Shown here: in pieces, positions 36,726-47,667 of the stretch
Position numbering within the stretch: position 1 is the first letter of the stretch
Layout of the letters: each line of letters begins with the position of its first letter
Assembly: GCA_021613535.1 (NCBI GenBank)
Contig: CP075497.1
Span: 10,044,001-10,108,000 of the forward strand
DNA: 64,000 bases
Source of the DNA: Adineta vaga
Taxonomy: Eukaryota > Rotifera
Direction of reading: 5' to 3'
The notes under the pieces: generated by a model
The model's database searches: none
Told to the model about the DNA's origin: nothing
The model's input: the letters and a program-made list of their open reading frames with translations, nothing else
Translations under genes and position numbers: made by a program

Positions 36726-39060
36726 TAATTATGAGAAAATATTCCTAATATTTTACAAACTGTTAGAGATATGTATGCCATCATAAGATTCAAGTGAAAA
36801 GACGGTCTTATGCATTCATATCGTATCAATGTGAAAAGTTCAAAGTATCAAACAGGAACATTGACAAATGATGGATCTACGAAACAGAAATGCATAGGTA
36901 GGCGTATTAATAGATGTGACAAACTCATTTAAAGAAAGACAAACGAATCGTACTTTCAGAAGAACAATTCTTAACAACATATGCAATGCGTTACGAATTG
37001 AATTAATACATATGATATCAATTTGTATGTATATGTTATTCTGATACGCATTGAAAATGTAATGGAGTGCAATTTCAATTTTATTAACATACTGAAAAGG
37101 TCCTACTACGATACAATATCACATTGTGTGAATTCAGTTAGAATACTATATTTGTTAGATCTCTTTCGCTATAGTGATTTACATTTCTCATGTACTTTCA
37201 ACATATTAAATTCTGTAAGTTTTGTGAATAGATAGATGTGTCACACACATGTACATTGGAGTTCTATTACTATTACTTATTGTTTGTTTATATCTGAAAC
37301 CCGAAATTCTTCAAAATTTAGAATTATCAACATTAAAACGGATGCTTGAAGTTTTTAAGCAGAGGTTTTCGCACTGATTCGTTTGAGATTATTTTCTTAT
37401 GCTTCGTTAAATTTCTTAATGAAACAATACTGATGGGAAAATTGTTTCCACCATGTTCCGTTTTTGAATTTTCTGAAGAGAGAATTATTCATCTTTAAAG
37501 AAATCGAATTAAATATTATTGATAAGCACTAGCATAAATAAACGATTCGATCATATTCACCAAAGTGACTGACCTTGAAATATGCACATATGGCATAAAG
37601 GAAAAAAATGTTCGCTGTATACAATCTATGATGACAGAATGAAACAAACTGGAGATTATCCAAAAATTTCGCGATTATTCATAGATTAAAATAAATATCA
37701 TTTATTTAAATAGCTCTTACAACGAGCTTAGCAAAAAATTGTCCAAATTTGAATTCAATGCAGTTCTCTAGACTCATTAAAACATCCTTTTTCCTAATTT
37801 AGCTTCCTCAAAAGAGAATATTTATCCATGCTGCTTAATTCATTAATTTAACCTCTTCTCTTTCTTTATCATTATCAACTAAACTCTTTATAAAATTTAT
37901 TCTTATTGTATATTTTTCTCAGCGTCTGCCTACGTATTGAAAATGTTTTTACGTGAGTAGTATGCTTTCCTCTCTTCATCAATATGTATGAATTTTGTCA
38001 TATGAACCGGTTGAGAAATCTCTTCGCATCTTCTATATTTGCTTTTAATCATATGACTTATAAAGTAAACATTTGAATTTTTCACCTTTTCAGTATGAGC
38101 TGCTTCGTTTTAATTTTTGCAGTGCCCATATGTTGACATTTTCAACATATAGAAGCTCTTCTATAGTTTTAAAAACGATATTAGGATGATTCTCAAACTG
38201 ATAGAAGATGGATATTCAAATCATACTAGAGTTTATCAATTAATATTGAATCGTTCTGAGTTTATCGTGATAAATTAAATAGAATCAGTAAAAGAAGAAA
38301 TATATCACAATTTATCAGATGTTAATGCATATAGGTTTTCACAATGAATGTATCTATATCCATCATGCAGTATCATTTTGCATTGTATACAATCTTTCTA
38401 ACTTCTATTCAAATGACGAGCTTTGTGTATTAATGTCTCTATATTCGTATATGCGAACAACTATACAAAATGAATTTTATTGTCATGTCATTTTATTGCT
38501 GAGTTTTGACAAAGAACTAATTCTTCCAATTATTCGAATGCTGAGAATTTAATTGGTTTTTGAAAACCTCCCCAAAAGTTCTAAAGAAATGTTGGAAATA
38601 TTGTGTATTTTAATGATCATTCTATAATGACTGGTAGATAGACACAAGTAGGTGTAAGTATACATGATGAAATGTGTAAAAAGTCATCTTCTAGTTACCG
38701 TACTGTTCGCTTACTTCATACAATGAGAGGTGTTATAGATTTAATTTGAAGTTTTGATGAATGAAAAAAGATTCTGTGCACAAAGGTATTATGGAAGGTC
38801 TTATAATACGTTCAATCTGATTGCATATGTCAGTTGAAAAGAATATCATTTATTTGATTTATCGATCTGTTCCATCTCTTTCAAACAGTTGTCAATGATA
38901 TCACTAAGTCTTAAATTTTTACGCCTTCGCTTATGTAATTTCTGGATAGATGGAAGACTACTATTCAATGAATAGTCCGTCAGATACATTTTGTCATTAT
39001 AAAAATCGAACATTTTTTGTCAAAGTTCTCTCCATTTAAATAAATTCCATTCAACCGAAA
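36726..39060. other. Long non-coding region
   Basis: About 2.3 kb. Open stretches at 37023-37235 and 38319-38552 show no domain or splice support. No repeats or RNA genes recognised. Confidence 0.45.
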
Positions 39061-39192
39061 TATGGATCAATCACGACGATTATCTAATACTAATCAATCA
39101 CGACGATCATCTAATAGTAATCAAACACGACGATCATCTAATAGTAATCAACAAGAATCAAAATCTAATATTGATAAAAAAGCTAGTAAGAT
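39061..39192 (+). CDS. Possible first exon with Arg/Ser repeats, perhaps LIN9 N-terminus
   Basis: An ATG opens a frame of MDQSRRLSNTNQSRRSSNSN type, three tandem copies of a 9-residue unit, followed by SNIDKKAS and a GTAAGA donor. Vertebrate LIN9 has a PDKKAS segment just before its DIRP domain, and DIRP exons occur about 1.3 kb downstream (from 40518). Joining them is inference from order and this short match only. If correct, this is the N-terminal exon of the same broken gene. Confidence 0.35.
39069..39152 (+). repeat. 27-bp tandem repeat, about 3 copies
   Basis: Unit CACGACGATCATCTAATAGT plus AATCAAA, repeated three times with few changes. It is in frame with the preceding ATG and codes Arg-Arg-Ser-Ser-Asn-Ser-Asn-Gln-Thr/Ser units. 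Confidence 0.85.
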
Positions 39193-39707
39193 ATTCAAAC
39201 ATAATTGATCTCAAATTAAAAGATAAAATCTGATCTAAAATAACATAGAGAATAAGTTTTCAAAATTCCACCAATGTCATACTAATTCAATCTACAATTG
39301 TAAATGAGTGTGAATCTCATCAAAAGTTGACAAGATCTTTGTTTTTATTCCAATAATAAATTGAAATACGTTGTTACTTAATCGGATTCGATCTAAGTAT
39401 ATGCTTGTAGGATTAGATCAGACTTGTTCGACTGTGATTTTAGTGTCATTTGAAAGTAAAAATATTCTATTTTATTACATTATCTGATATTGTACGACTT
39501 GTGGAACATTTTTGAAATAAAGTTTGATTGAATATCGATCAGAAATACATAAAGTAATAATTTAGTTATGAATAAAACTTCATGTGTTCTATCTGAAATT
39601 ACTGAGTATTGTAATCTGTTATTTCATAACTTATCGAAAAATTTTCATTGAAAATTTAATGATTTTTTTGTATTAGTGTTAGAAAACACGAAAGTGCAAT
39701 TGTGATA

Positions 39708-40043
39708 ATGATTTTCTGTTCTTTGACGACATTGTATGGTTGCTTCTCACAATACCATGAATTTTACCAAATCCATGATTACAAAGCAGAATACAATGAT
39801 TCGTCAAATGGTTTTTACCTTTTTGTCGGAACAATGACCACCCTCAGCGGTGCAATTTGCTATGGTCGTCCTTATTCTCCGGCAATAATTTCTGTCGTGT
39901 TGCTATTATCATTGATCGTGGTTGTTCGAGAAGTCCCAGTTCTCGCGCCATGGTTTGAAAAAACATCATTTGTTTTAACACTCGGTGGTGCTACAATTGA
40001 ATTTTTTTATTATCGATTTTTTTCCAACAAAAAGACAAACTAA
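39708..40043 (+). CDS. Small membrane protein, uncharacterised
   Basis: Intronless 111-aa frame from ATG 39708. The first residues (MIFCSLTTLYGCF) could be a signal or anchor. Two or three clear hydrophobic helices follow: FYLFVGTMTTLSGAICYG, AIISVVLLLSLIVVVREVPV and SFVLTLGGATIEFFYY, with a basic end (RFFSNKKTN). It resembles the small hydrophobic proteins often seen as single-exon genes in such genomes; no family recognised. It lies between the possible LIN9 first exon and the LIN9 DIRP exons, so it may be an insertion or nested gene. Confidence 0.5.
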   Translation: MIFCSLTTLYGCFSQYHEFYQIHDYKAEYNDSSNGFYLFVGTMTTLSGAICYGRPYSPAIISVVLLLSLIVVVREVPVLAPWFEKTSFVLTLGGATIEFFYYRFFSNKKTN

Positions 40044-40517
40044 AAACTTTTTAAAATTTCATTTTTTATTTTTTTATTTATTTCTTAATCTTTTAATAAA
40101 CTTTCTCTCTTTTCGTGCTCAGCTCTCATTGTATTGTTACTTCATCGACATTGATATCAAACATCGACACATGAAGTGATCCAACAGATCTATAAAAAGA
40201 AATGAAACAAAGAACACATGGCAGTTGGTCAACGACTGTATAGTTTATATAATGTATTGATAGATGTCAGGATCATTGATAACAATAAGATCACGACTAG
40301 AAGGACTTAATCAATATTTTCATTGATTAAAAATTTAAACCAACAAAGAATCACAGAATGAGTTTTGTCGGCAGATGATTTTCTGTTCCTTCTTCAACGC
40401 GTTCTCGGATTAAGTATGACAACAACAATCAATATATTATTGAACAATCTTCCAAGATCACCTTTGGTTTGATTTTAATTCTTTATTTTTCTTAGTTTTT
40501 CTTCAATTTTTCCATAG
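40044..40517. other. Non-coding spacer
   Basis: About 0.47 kb. A short open block around 40375-40470 (DDFLFLLQRVLGL, INILLNNLPRSP) may be an exon relic, but I cannot assign it. Confidence 0.35.
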
Positions 40518-41519
40518 AAAATGACTGTTGATCATTTGAAACATTTTTTATTGAATGCAAAAAGTCAACGATGGATTATTTGTGAATGGTTTTATTCAGA
40601 TATAGACCGGTATTTCTATTCATTGATTTTTTTTCATGTCATGTTCACCCATTAATTAATGAGAGCATTCCGTTGAGATTATAGACAACTGATATGAAAT
40701 ATTGATGAGACTCAATATATTTCGATAACTAGATCAATGTCTTTCTATTTAAAATGAAAAATCGTCGACTATTCGACCTACAAGTATTGCTTCATTACCT
40801 CAATATCTTTCATTTTTTTAAAAGCGGATGACGAAAGAGTTTCTATACTGAGTAAATATTATTATCTGTGATTATTTTCTCATCGAACAGAGAAAAAAAC
40901 ATTTGTGAAACGATATAAAAAAATATATGCAGCATAATCATCACCTGTATAGTTCGAGAAAAAAAAGAAAGAGTTATGATAAATATTTATTAACCTTTAA
41001 TCACAGCTAAATGGGTTTCTATATCAAAGTATATTTTTTCTACTTAGACTATTGAAATACACTAAAGTGTATGTATTTTTTGGAGGTTTCGAGTGTATTG
41101 AAATAAATAATAAGTGACTTTTCGTTTCGAAAATCTCTTCATCATACTATCGTCGTCATACTAGGGAAAAAAAAGAATGCATACAGAAAAATAGAAATAT
41201 TTTATACTCGTTTTTTTCTGTTTTATTGTTTTCAAGGTGTTTATTGATGTCATCAATGGAATTTAATTCGACGTCGATTTGGTAAACCTCGAAGGTAAAA
41301 TCAACGATTGAATAACAAATATTTGCTATTCTTGTTTCTTTGTCAATAGACTATCAAGTGCCTATCTTGAGAATGAAAGAATTAAATTAAATAAACAACG
41401 AAATTTACTTCGAATTATACAAAATGAAACTAAAACACGTTATCAATCGGATAAAATCTTTTTAAATAATCTTCCATCACTGATCATTTCACCTTTGTAA
41501 CCGGGTACACGTGTCATTG
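40518..41519 (+). pseudogene. LIN9: LIN9 (DREAM/MuvB subunit) DIRP-domain fragment
   Basis: Three exon-like pieces match the DIRP domain in order. 40518-40609: HLKHFLLNAKSQRWIICEWF then YSDIDR, with donor GTATTT. About 41237-41294: WNLIRRRFGKPRR. 41350-41519: LSSAYLENERIKLNKQRNLL, then IFLNNLPSLIISPL, a TAA stop (41498-41500) and PGTRVIG. Known: LIN9 is a core MuvB/DREAM subunit controlling cell-cycle genes, and EWFYSNID plus MGKPRRCSSAF are its signature. Here the DIRP segment between IDR and the WNLIRRR block is missing, the second exon reads through only with a stop or frame change upstream, and the last has the internal stop. Not functional as LIN9; it runs directly into an MCM2 tail. Confidence 0.78.
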
Positions 41520-41574
41520 GTAAGAAAAAAAAGAGCATTTATTTCATTTTCCAATCCTTGAATAGAATGAAAAT

Positions 41575-42334
41575 TTGGTTTATATCGTGGACAATTTCTT
41601 TCTCGAAATGAAAACAATCATAAAGAATATCGAATTTCCAATTCCACAGGAAATCTTTAAAAAATATTTAATCTATGCTAAAAGACGTATTCATCCACGT
41701 ATGACATCCGTTGATCAAGAAAAAATCGCTCAATTATATGCTAAATTACGTCAAGAATCATTAGTTACTGGTAGTGTACCAGTCACTGTTCGACAAATTG
41801 AATCGATGGTTCGTATTGCTGAGTCACATGCTCGAATGCATTTACGTGATTTTGTCAATGATGATGATGATATCAATGTTGCTATTCAAATTGTTCTTCA
41901 AAGTTTTATTGATGCACAAAAATATGGTATTATGCGAACAATGAAAAAAGTAAGATTGATTTTTGAAAGAGATAGAAGAAAGCATACTTTTCAATGAAAA
42001 TTATAGGTGTTGCAACGTTATTTAACATACAAGAAAGATAACAATGAATTTTTGTTATTTTTATTAAAACAATTATTTCAAGAAAATTTAGCATTTCAAC
42101 GCAATCGTTATGGTGCTGATCGTGTTGCACCAGCTGGATCGGTGATTAAAATTTCAAAAGAAGATCTCAAGAGTCGAGTATGTTTCTTTATTTCATTATT
42201 TATCTTGCATAATCATCGTTTTGTTATAGGCACGTCAATATAGTGTATTAGGTTTGAAACAATTCTATGAATCACCCTTATTTCGTTCACGTGAATTAAA
42301 ATATGAAGATAAATTTATTACACAAGTTCTTTAA
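41575..42334 (+). pseudogene. MCM2: MCM2 C-terminal fragment, copy B, open frame
   Basis: Exons to 41949, 42007-42177 and 42230-42334 form one open frame with intact splice sites. They cover PIPQEIFKKYLIYAKRRIHP, then DQEKIAQLYAKLRQES, VTVRQIESMVRIAESHARMH, RTMKK, then VLQRYLTYKKDNNEF, NLAFQRNRYGAD and the end FITQVL. This is the MCM2 segment after the AAA+ domain, including the winged-helix tail. The whole helicase core is absent, and the DNA upstream is LIN9-derived. Unlike copy A it has no frameshift here and retains the residues copy A has deleted. It could be expressed as part of a LIN9-MCM2 chimeric transcript, but I treat it as a truncated gene fragment. Confidence 0.78.
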
Positions 42335-42415
42335 ATATCAAATGAATACTATTAGATAAACAAATAAAATAATTCTCTATTTTTGTTATCATTCCTATAT
42401 TTTTCTGTACTTTTT
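41722..42415 (+). repeat. Duplicated block, copy B (MCM2 3' end)
   Basis: Partner of 31932-32620, same orientation, about 9.8 kb away. The second intron is identical and the first differs by one base. Confidence 0.9.
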
Positions 42416-42478
42416 CTTATGTTAAATGAAAATAAAATTTGTGCAAGTTCCTGTCGATCGTAAAACAAAAATATTTAG

Positions 42479-42751
42479 TCAAAAAATGTAATGGCATTGC
42501 ATTAATACGCTGCTGTGCCACGTAAGAACTTTTCCCAGAATATCTGCGTAACTATGTGATGTGCCATAATAAACATTAGTACAGAGAGTGTATTTTTGGA
42601 AGAAATATGCAAACCTCACGCTTATAAACCCACAATCATACATATCAATTGCAACCAGAACAAAGAGAATCAAAGCAAGCAATTTTAATAAATCTTTCAG
42701 AACATGATTATATTTTCCGACGATAAAAAATGCTTCAAATATGATATACAA
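42479..42751 (-). pseudogene. Decayed paralogue of the four-helix membrane protein
   Basis: The minus strand reads MYIIFEAFFIVGKYNHVLKD and LLKLLALILFVLVAIDMYDC, matching YIIFEVCSIVGKYSHLLR and LLIFILFVLVAIGAYDGG of the gene at 33368-34000. The N-terminal helix and Cys loop are absent and similarity stops after MYDCG. It has the same position and orientation relative to its MCM2 tail as the intact gene has to copy A, so both came from one duplication. Confidence 0.75.
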
Positions 42752-43298
42752 TAGTGGCCCAAAATATAAGACCGCTTTGTTTTTGAAATTTTTTAATCAA
42801 GGCGAGTGCTCAGGTGAAAGCCAAATAGAGATTCTAATAGCTCTTAATATTCTTGAGTTTCATAAACATTTAGAATTCATTAAACACACTGCAATTTGTT
42901 AAAATACTTTTGTTTTGTTTGACTATAGATACCAAGAGGGTATTATGTCTATATCGTGTCAGAATTCCAAAATCCTCAAGAGTTTAAACTTAGCAAAGTG
43001 TCAATACTGTTTGAAACAAACACTAAAATAGATAAAACGTGTAAAAATCTAGTATTATAAATTAGTTTAATTTATCCTTTTATGGAATTGTTTTCACTCA
43101 TCTCCTTGTAAATAAAATTCTCTTGTTTTTGTATGACATCTATATTTAATATTCAACTTGACTGTCTACAAGTACTATGATATACCAGTAGTTCTTTTTC
43201 TATTCTGTACATTCATTCATTTTCATTCACCTAAACCTACCTTCAATTTCAATTTCAAAGTCAAAAGTATCTTATTCAAAGATATAATCTATATTAAT
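42752..43298. other. Intergenic region
   Basis: About 0.55 kb, A+T rich. It probably contains the promoter and 5' leader of the 2H phosphodiesterase. No other feature. Confidence 0.45.
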
Positions 43299-43838
43299 AT
43301 GGGTTACTCTTTATGGCTTTTACCACCAAAAAATTCAAAAATCATCACATCTCTTATTTCAACTATAGAATCTCTCGGCTGTTCATTTGCTCCACATGTT
43401 ACTATTGTTTCGAAAATTCCACTATCAACATCGATCGATGATATAAAATCAGTACTTACTACATATTTCTCTGGACATTCTTTACCAGAAGTTTATATCA
43501 AAACTTTAGATACAGGATCAGAATTTTTTAAACGAATATTTCTACGATGTCAAAAGACTGATTCACTTGTTTCACTTGCACGATTTTCAAATCAAACATT
43601 TGCTAATAACAATGAAAATGTCGATAAATGGATAGAACATTATGATCCTCATATTTCATTGATATATGCTGAAGAAAAAGATTGCAATGACAAAGAATTA
43701 ATCAATCGAATTGATCATTCAACATTAATTGATAAAATATGGCAAGGTGGAAAAATTCAATTAGTTGATACAAGTGGAACATTATCTGAATGGAAGACAG
43801 TATTAGATTTTGATATTCCAAATAGTATATCGTCATAA
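43299..43838 (+). CDS. 2H-family cyclic phosphodiesterase (yeast CPD1 / plant CPDase type)
   Basis: Intronless, 179 aa, start chosen at MGYSLWLLPPKNSK because this is where the family begins; upstream in-frame sequence is not conserved. Two HxT/S motifs of the 2H phosphoesterase fold are clear: FAPHVTIVSKI (about residues 32-42) and YDPHISLIYAE (about 118-128). The N-terminal SLWLLPP matches the ALWxxPP start of fungal and plant cyclic phosphodiesterases, which open ADP-ribose 1'',2''-cyclic phosphate left over from tRNA splicing, and related 2',3'-cyclic nucleotides. This subfamily is uncommon in animals, so fungal or plant-like horizontal origin is possible. It is intact although flanked on both sides by pseudogenes. 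Confidence 0.85.
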   Translation: MGYSLWLLPPKNSKIITSLISTIESLGCSFAPHVTIVSKIPLSTSIDDIKSVLTTYFSGHSLPEVYIKTLDTGSEFFKRIFLRCQKTDSLVSLARFSNQTFANNNENVDKWIEHYDPHISLIYAEEKDCNDKELINRIDHSTLIDKIWQGGKIQLVDTSGTLSEWKTVLDFDIPNSISS

Positions 43839-44499
43839 ATTCTTATAATATATTTTCAATAAACATTGTCATCTAAGTTTCTTTTATTTATTTACATAGT
43901 TATAAGACGAGCTTGATCATCAGTTCTACATTTCATTTTTTTTCCATTGTACTTTTTTCATCTGAAGATGTGAGCAATATGAATTACTTATCTCACTTAA
44001 TTAATGGAATTCTAATTGTTACTGAATAAAAGACTTATTTATTAATTAACATAATGAACCAGTATTATAATAAGTGTGAATTCAATAGAACATTATCTCT
44101 TTCAATGTAAACTACATTTAATGTTTTGCATAAAGAATTTCATCTGAAAATATCAATATTAATATTTTTCTATGTGTGATATTATCGAATGAAAGGTTGT
44201 TCCATAATTCATCATATTCTGACTTATAATTCAGTCTTAACCTATTCTCTCCTAAAGCATAATCTCCTCTCGAATTTCATTTGAATATGTTGATGAGACA
44301 TCCCCATTAATTTATTTGGGATGAAGAATCACATATGTTTTTATTCTGAAATAGAACTGACTCTTATTTCATCGTACGTAGTAATGGATATTTGAATGTA
44401 CAGTATCTGATCCTATTGATATGTCATTTTTAGCATATAAACATCCCAGTATATTGAATGAAAATGATTCTCAGGAATTCGAAAGGTTATCTTTCATTT
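43839..44499. other. Intergenic region
   Basis: About 0.66 kb, A+T rich. An AATAAA signal lies about 20 bases after the phosphodiesterase stop. Nothing else recognised. Confidence 0.45.
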
Positions 44500-45927
44500 T
44501 GAGGTATGATTTTGGAACGAGCAAGAACCAGAAATGACGATGGAGTAAATCAAGCAAAATTACCCATCTTTACAGATATCAAAATCTTTGTTGATAAATT
44601 ACTAATAGAATATCAAACGAGTCAAAACATAGAATACAAATTAAAGCGCACTTCTATGACTTGTGTACCGTACCATAATGATCCATTATATAGTAAGACG
44701 AAAGCATAGATAAACAAACATAAGTGATTGATCATTTTTATTATAAATAGCACTAGGATTTATAAGCAAAATTAGTCTAATGATTATTGGTGTTTTTCTC
44801 ATGCCGTATGTTAGATATTTAATTATTTTTAAAGTAAATTGTTGAATACTTTTCAGATATATACTTCTTCTAACTACTTTAAACGTTTTTCAACACGCAA
44901 TGTTCTTGCTGTAAACCATTTGACTTTCGGTGCAAAACGTAGTGAAGCATTCGGTTTACTTGGTTATAATGTAAGACTAACAAACATTCAACGAACTATT
45001 CTTTTATTTTCTGATGTGATAGGGTGCTGGAAAAACAACAACATTTCGAATTCTTGTTGGTGATGAAACTGCCACACATGGAACTGCTTATATCGATGGA
45101 CAAAATGTTAGTCGTCATCTTCGATCATTGCGTCATCTTGGTTATTGTCCACAACAAGATTGTCAAATGGATTTCTTAACAGTTCGAGATGGTTTATATC
45201 TATTAGCAAGAATTCGTGCTGTACCTTTTTCACGAATTCACTCTATGGTACAAACGATTAGTTCATTATTTTTACTTGATCAATTTCTTAACAATTATAT
45301 TCATCAACTAAGTGGAGGAACAAAACGAAGATTACATGCTGCACTTGCATTGATTGGTAGACAAAGATTCGATTATTTACTGATTGAATCTCTTTTTCAT
45401 CTTCTTTAGGACCACCTTTGGTTGCTATTCTTGATGAACCAACGACAGGTGTCGATCCAAATGCTCGTCAACAGATGCAAGAAATCTTTTTGAATGCTGT
45501 CAAAGCAAAATTAACAATAATTTTGACAAGTCATTCTATGGATGAACGGTAAGATAGAATATTTAGTGAACGTGTCTGTAATCGCCTTGGTATTATAACG
45601 GATGGTCAACTAGCTTGTCTAGGTACAATTCAACATTTGAAATCGAAATTTGGTCGTGGTCATACACTTGAAATTAAAACATATATAGATCGTAATGATA
45701 CCGCTGATGAAAAAATGAAAAGAATTCAATCATTTTTATTATCTCAAACACACTATAATGTTCAAATGAAGGAAATCACAGAATCTACTGGTATCTTTCA
45801 AATAGGAAAAGGTGTACCTGCTGATTTATTTGAACTTATTGAACAAAATAAAAAATAATTTAATATTGAAACTTGTACAATAACGCAAACAACACTTGAG
45901 CAAATATTTTTATCATTAGAAAAATAA
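44500..45927 (+). pseudogene. ABCA-type ABC transporter fragment with internal stops
   Basis: The nucleotide-binding domain is nearly complete over exons 44857-44970, 45023-45356 and 45410 onward: NVLAVNHLTFGAKRSEAFGL, Walker A split by an intron (GLLGYN/GAGKTTT), Q-loop GYCPQQD, signature LSGGTKRRL, Walker B VAILDEPTTGVDP and H-loop LTSHSMDE. Upstream, exon-like pieces (KLPIFTDIKIFVDKLL, and LGFISKISLMIIGVFLMP) may be leader and membrane parts, but most of the transporter is missing. Two in-frame stops occur: one inside an 18-base GT...AG insertion (45549-45566) and TAA at 45856-45858, after which family sequence continues (TTLEQIFLSLEK) to 45927. ABCA proteins move lipids; this copy cannot be a working transporter. 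Confidence 0.8.
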
Positions 45928-46133
45928 ATATGGACGATTTTATTCGAATAAACAACGTTGTGCCATCAATCTTACACAGTAAACCTTTTCAATAATAATT
46001 TTTGATGTTTGTTTTTTCTTGAAATCTTTCATTACTTATTAGTTAGTTCGAACAATTATTTTTACATATGACGATAAGCAATGATGAAATAATAAAGATC
46101 TAACGATAAATATATAAAGATGACTTCCATTCG

Positions 46134-46345
46134 AATGATCATCAATCAATTTATCATTAATCACTGATGAGAATAATGACATTGGTCGTTTTGCACACGG
46201 TATGACCCATTACTCTCATATGTCAACTGGCATTCTTTCATATTATGACATAATAAACATTTGATGGAGTCTTTCTTTCTCTCTGTTCTTCTTGTATATG
46301 CAGAGATAAAAGGTCTTCTCTTCTTCGGGAACAAATGTACATGTG
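46134..46345 (-). repeat. Diverged direct repeat, copy 1, with conserved minus-strand frame
   Basis: Shares GACATTGxxxGACCCATTA-like and ACTGGCATTCxTTCATATTA blocks with copy 2. On the minus strand the aligned frame reads ERKKDSIKCLLCHNMKECQ then LTYESNGSY and ends at a stop. Confidence 0.6.
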
Positions 46346-47442
46346 TTCAGTTTAGCAATAGGATGTCGAAGGAATGACATTTGTTATTTAATGTAATTAT
46401 CCATTCATTTGTGCATCAACTGTTCAATTCACAAATCTGTCATACTAATCAATAGATTAAGATTTTGATATCTAATAAAGCATGTTAAGACTTAGTTTTC
46501 ATCCTTGAAAGAAACAAAATAATGACAAATGAAATGTAGATATCTTGAAAAAAAAATCTGACATTTCTTCATGTTAAATAATATCATCATTTAATCACGT
46601 AAAGGATTATAAGAAGATAAAACTTCAGTTTCAAACTTGTTACATCGATAGAAAAGATTAAAATGAATGTGATAAATATCGTCTAATTTAAAGAGCATTT
46701 TGTTATTTGAATTAAAAATACACACACATACATTTTCTATCGGAAATGTACAAAAAAAAACAAAATGATCGATTACTTAATTATAGGCTGCGTTTGTAAC
46801 ACATTTCATAGAACTATTTATAGTAATCATATGTTCATTATTTTCTCATGATAGTTTTTTTTTGTCAGAGAATATTTGTTTATAAATGAGTGCAATATTT
46901 TATCTTAATGATTTTTCAATTCGAGAAATAAATCAAATCGTTATGTAAATATTAGATCATTCGATTTCCAAAGATTCATGCTGTTTATCAAGAGACAACA
47001 ATGAAATCTTAAGTGATGCATTTCGAATTGTTCTCGTTAGTGTACTTTATCGAATATTCTAAACTGAACATCTGTCGTTTTTCTCCTTCGATAGTTCATG
47101 GTGTGTTATGTGTATTTAGGTTTCTTTTCTTATTCTCATCGAAGATAAATGTACATAATAATGGTGATGGTTTGATGCCCTTTAGTCATTTTTTAGGAAG
47201 TAAAGAAAAGCGATTCTTTTCTTTTGAAAGAATAAAAGTTTAGAACTATATCGTTCATTAAACACAACAATTTAAATGTTAATTAACATATTGGCTTGAA
47301 TATGTTCAAGGCATGAAAAAAGTTATAAAGTGCCAAGAAATCATTTAGATGTATTGGATATAACCAGTTGACAAAAGAAAAGAAATATATATAAATATTC
47401 TAGTGAACAATAGAAGCAAGCATCATGCTTCAACAACTGATC

Positions 47443-47667
47443 AATCAATCAATCATCAATTGATGATGAGAATGATGACATTGAATGACTTGCATAGGAC
47501 GACCCATTAGTTTCATATGCCGACTGGCATTCGTTCATATTATGACATAATGTGTAGCTGATCGGGTCTTTTCTTCCTTTTTTGCTCGATATGTATGTGT
47601 AAGGATAAAATGATTGAGCTGTTTGAGCCATGCATACGTGCGTATAGTTGACACGCCGATGCTCCAA
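47443..47667 (-). repeat. Diverged direct repeat, copy 2, with conserved minus-strand frame
   Basis: Minus-strand frame of up to 72 codons with KKGRKDPISYTLCHNMNECQ then SAYETNGSSY, matching copy 1 in register with mostly conservative changes. It could be an exon, a small gene or a repeat element. No signal peptide or known domain. Confidence 0.55.
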
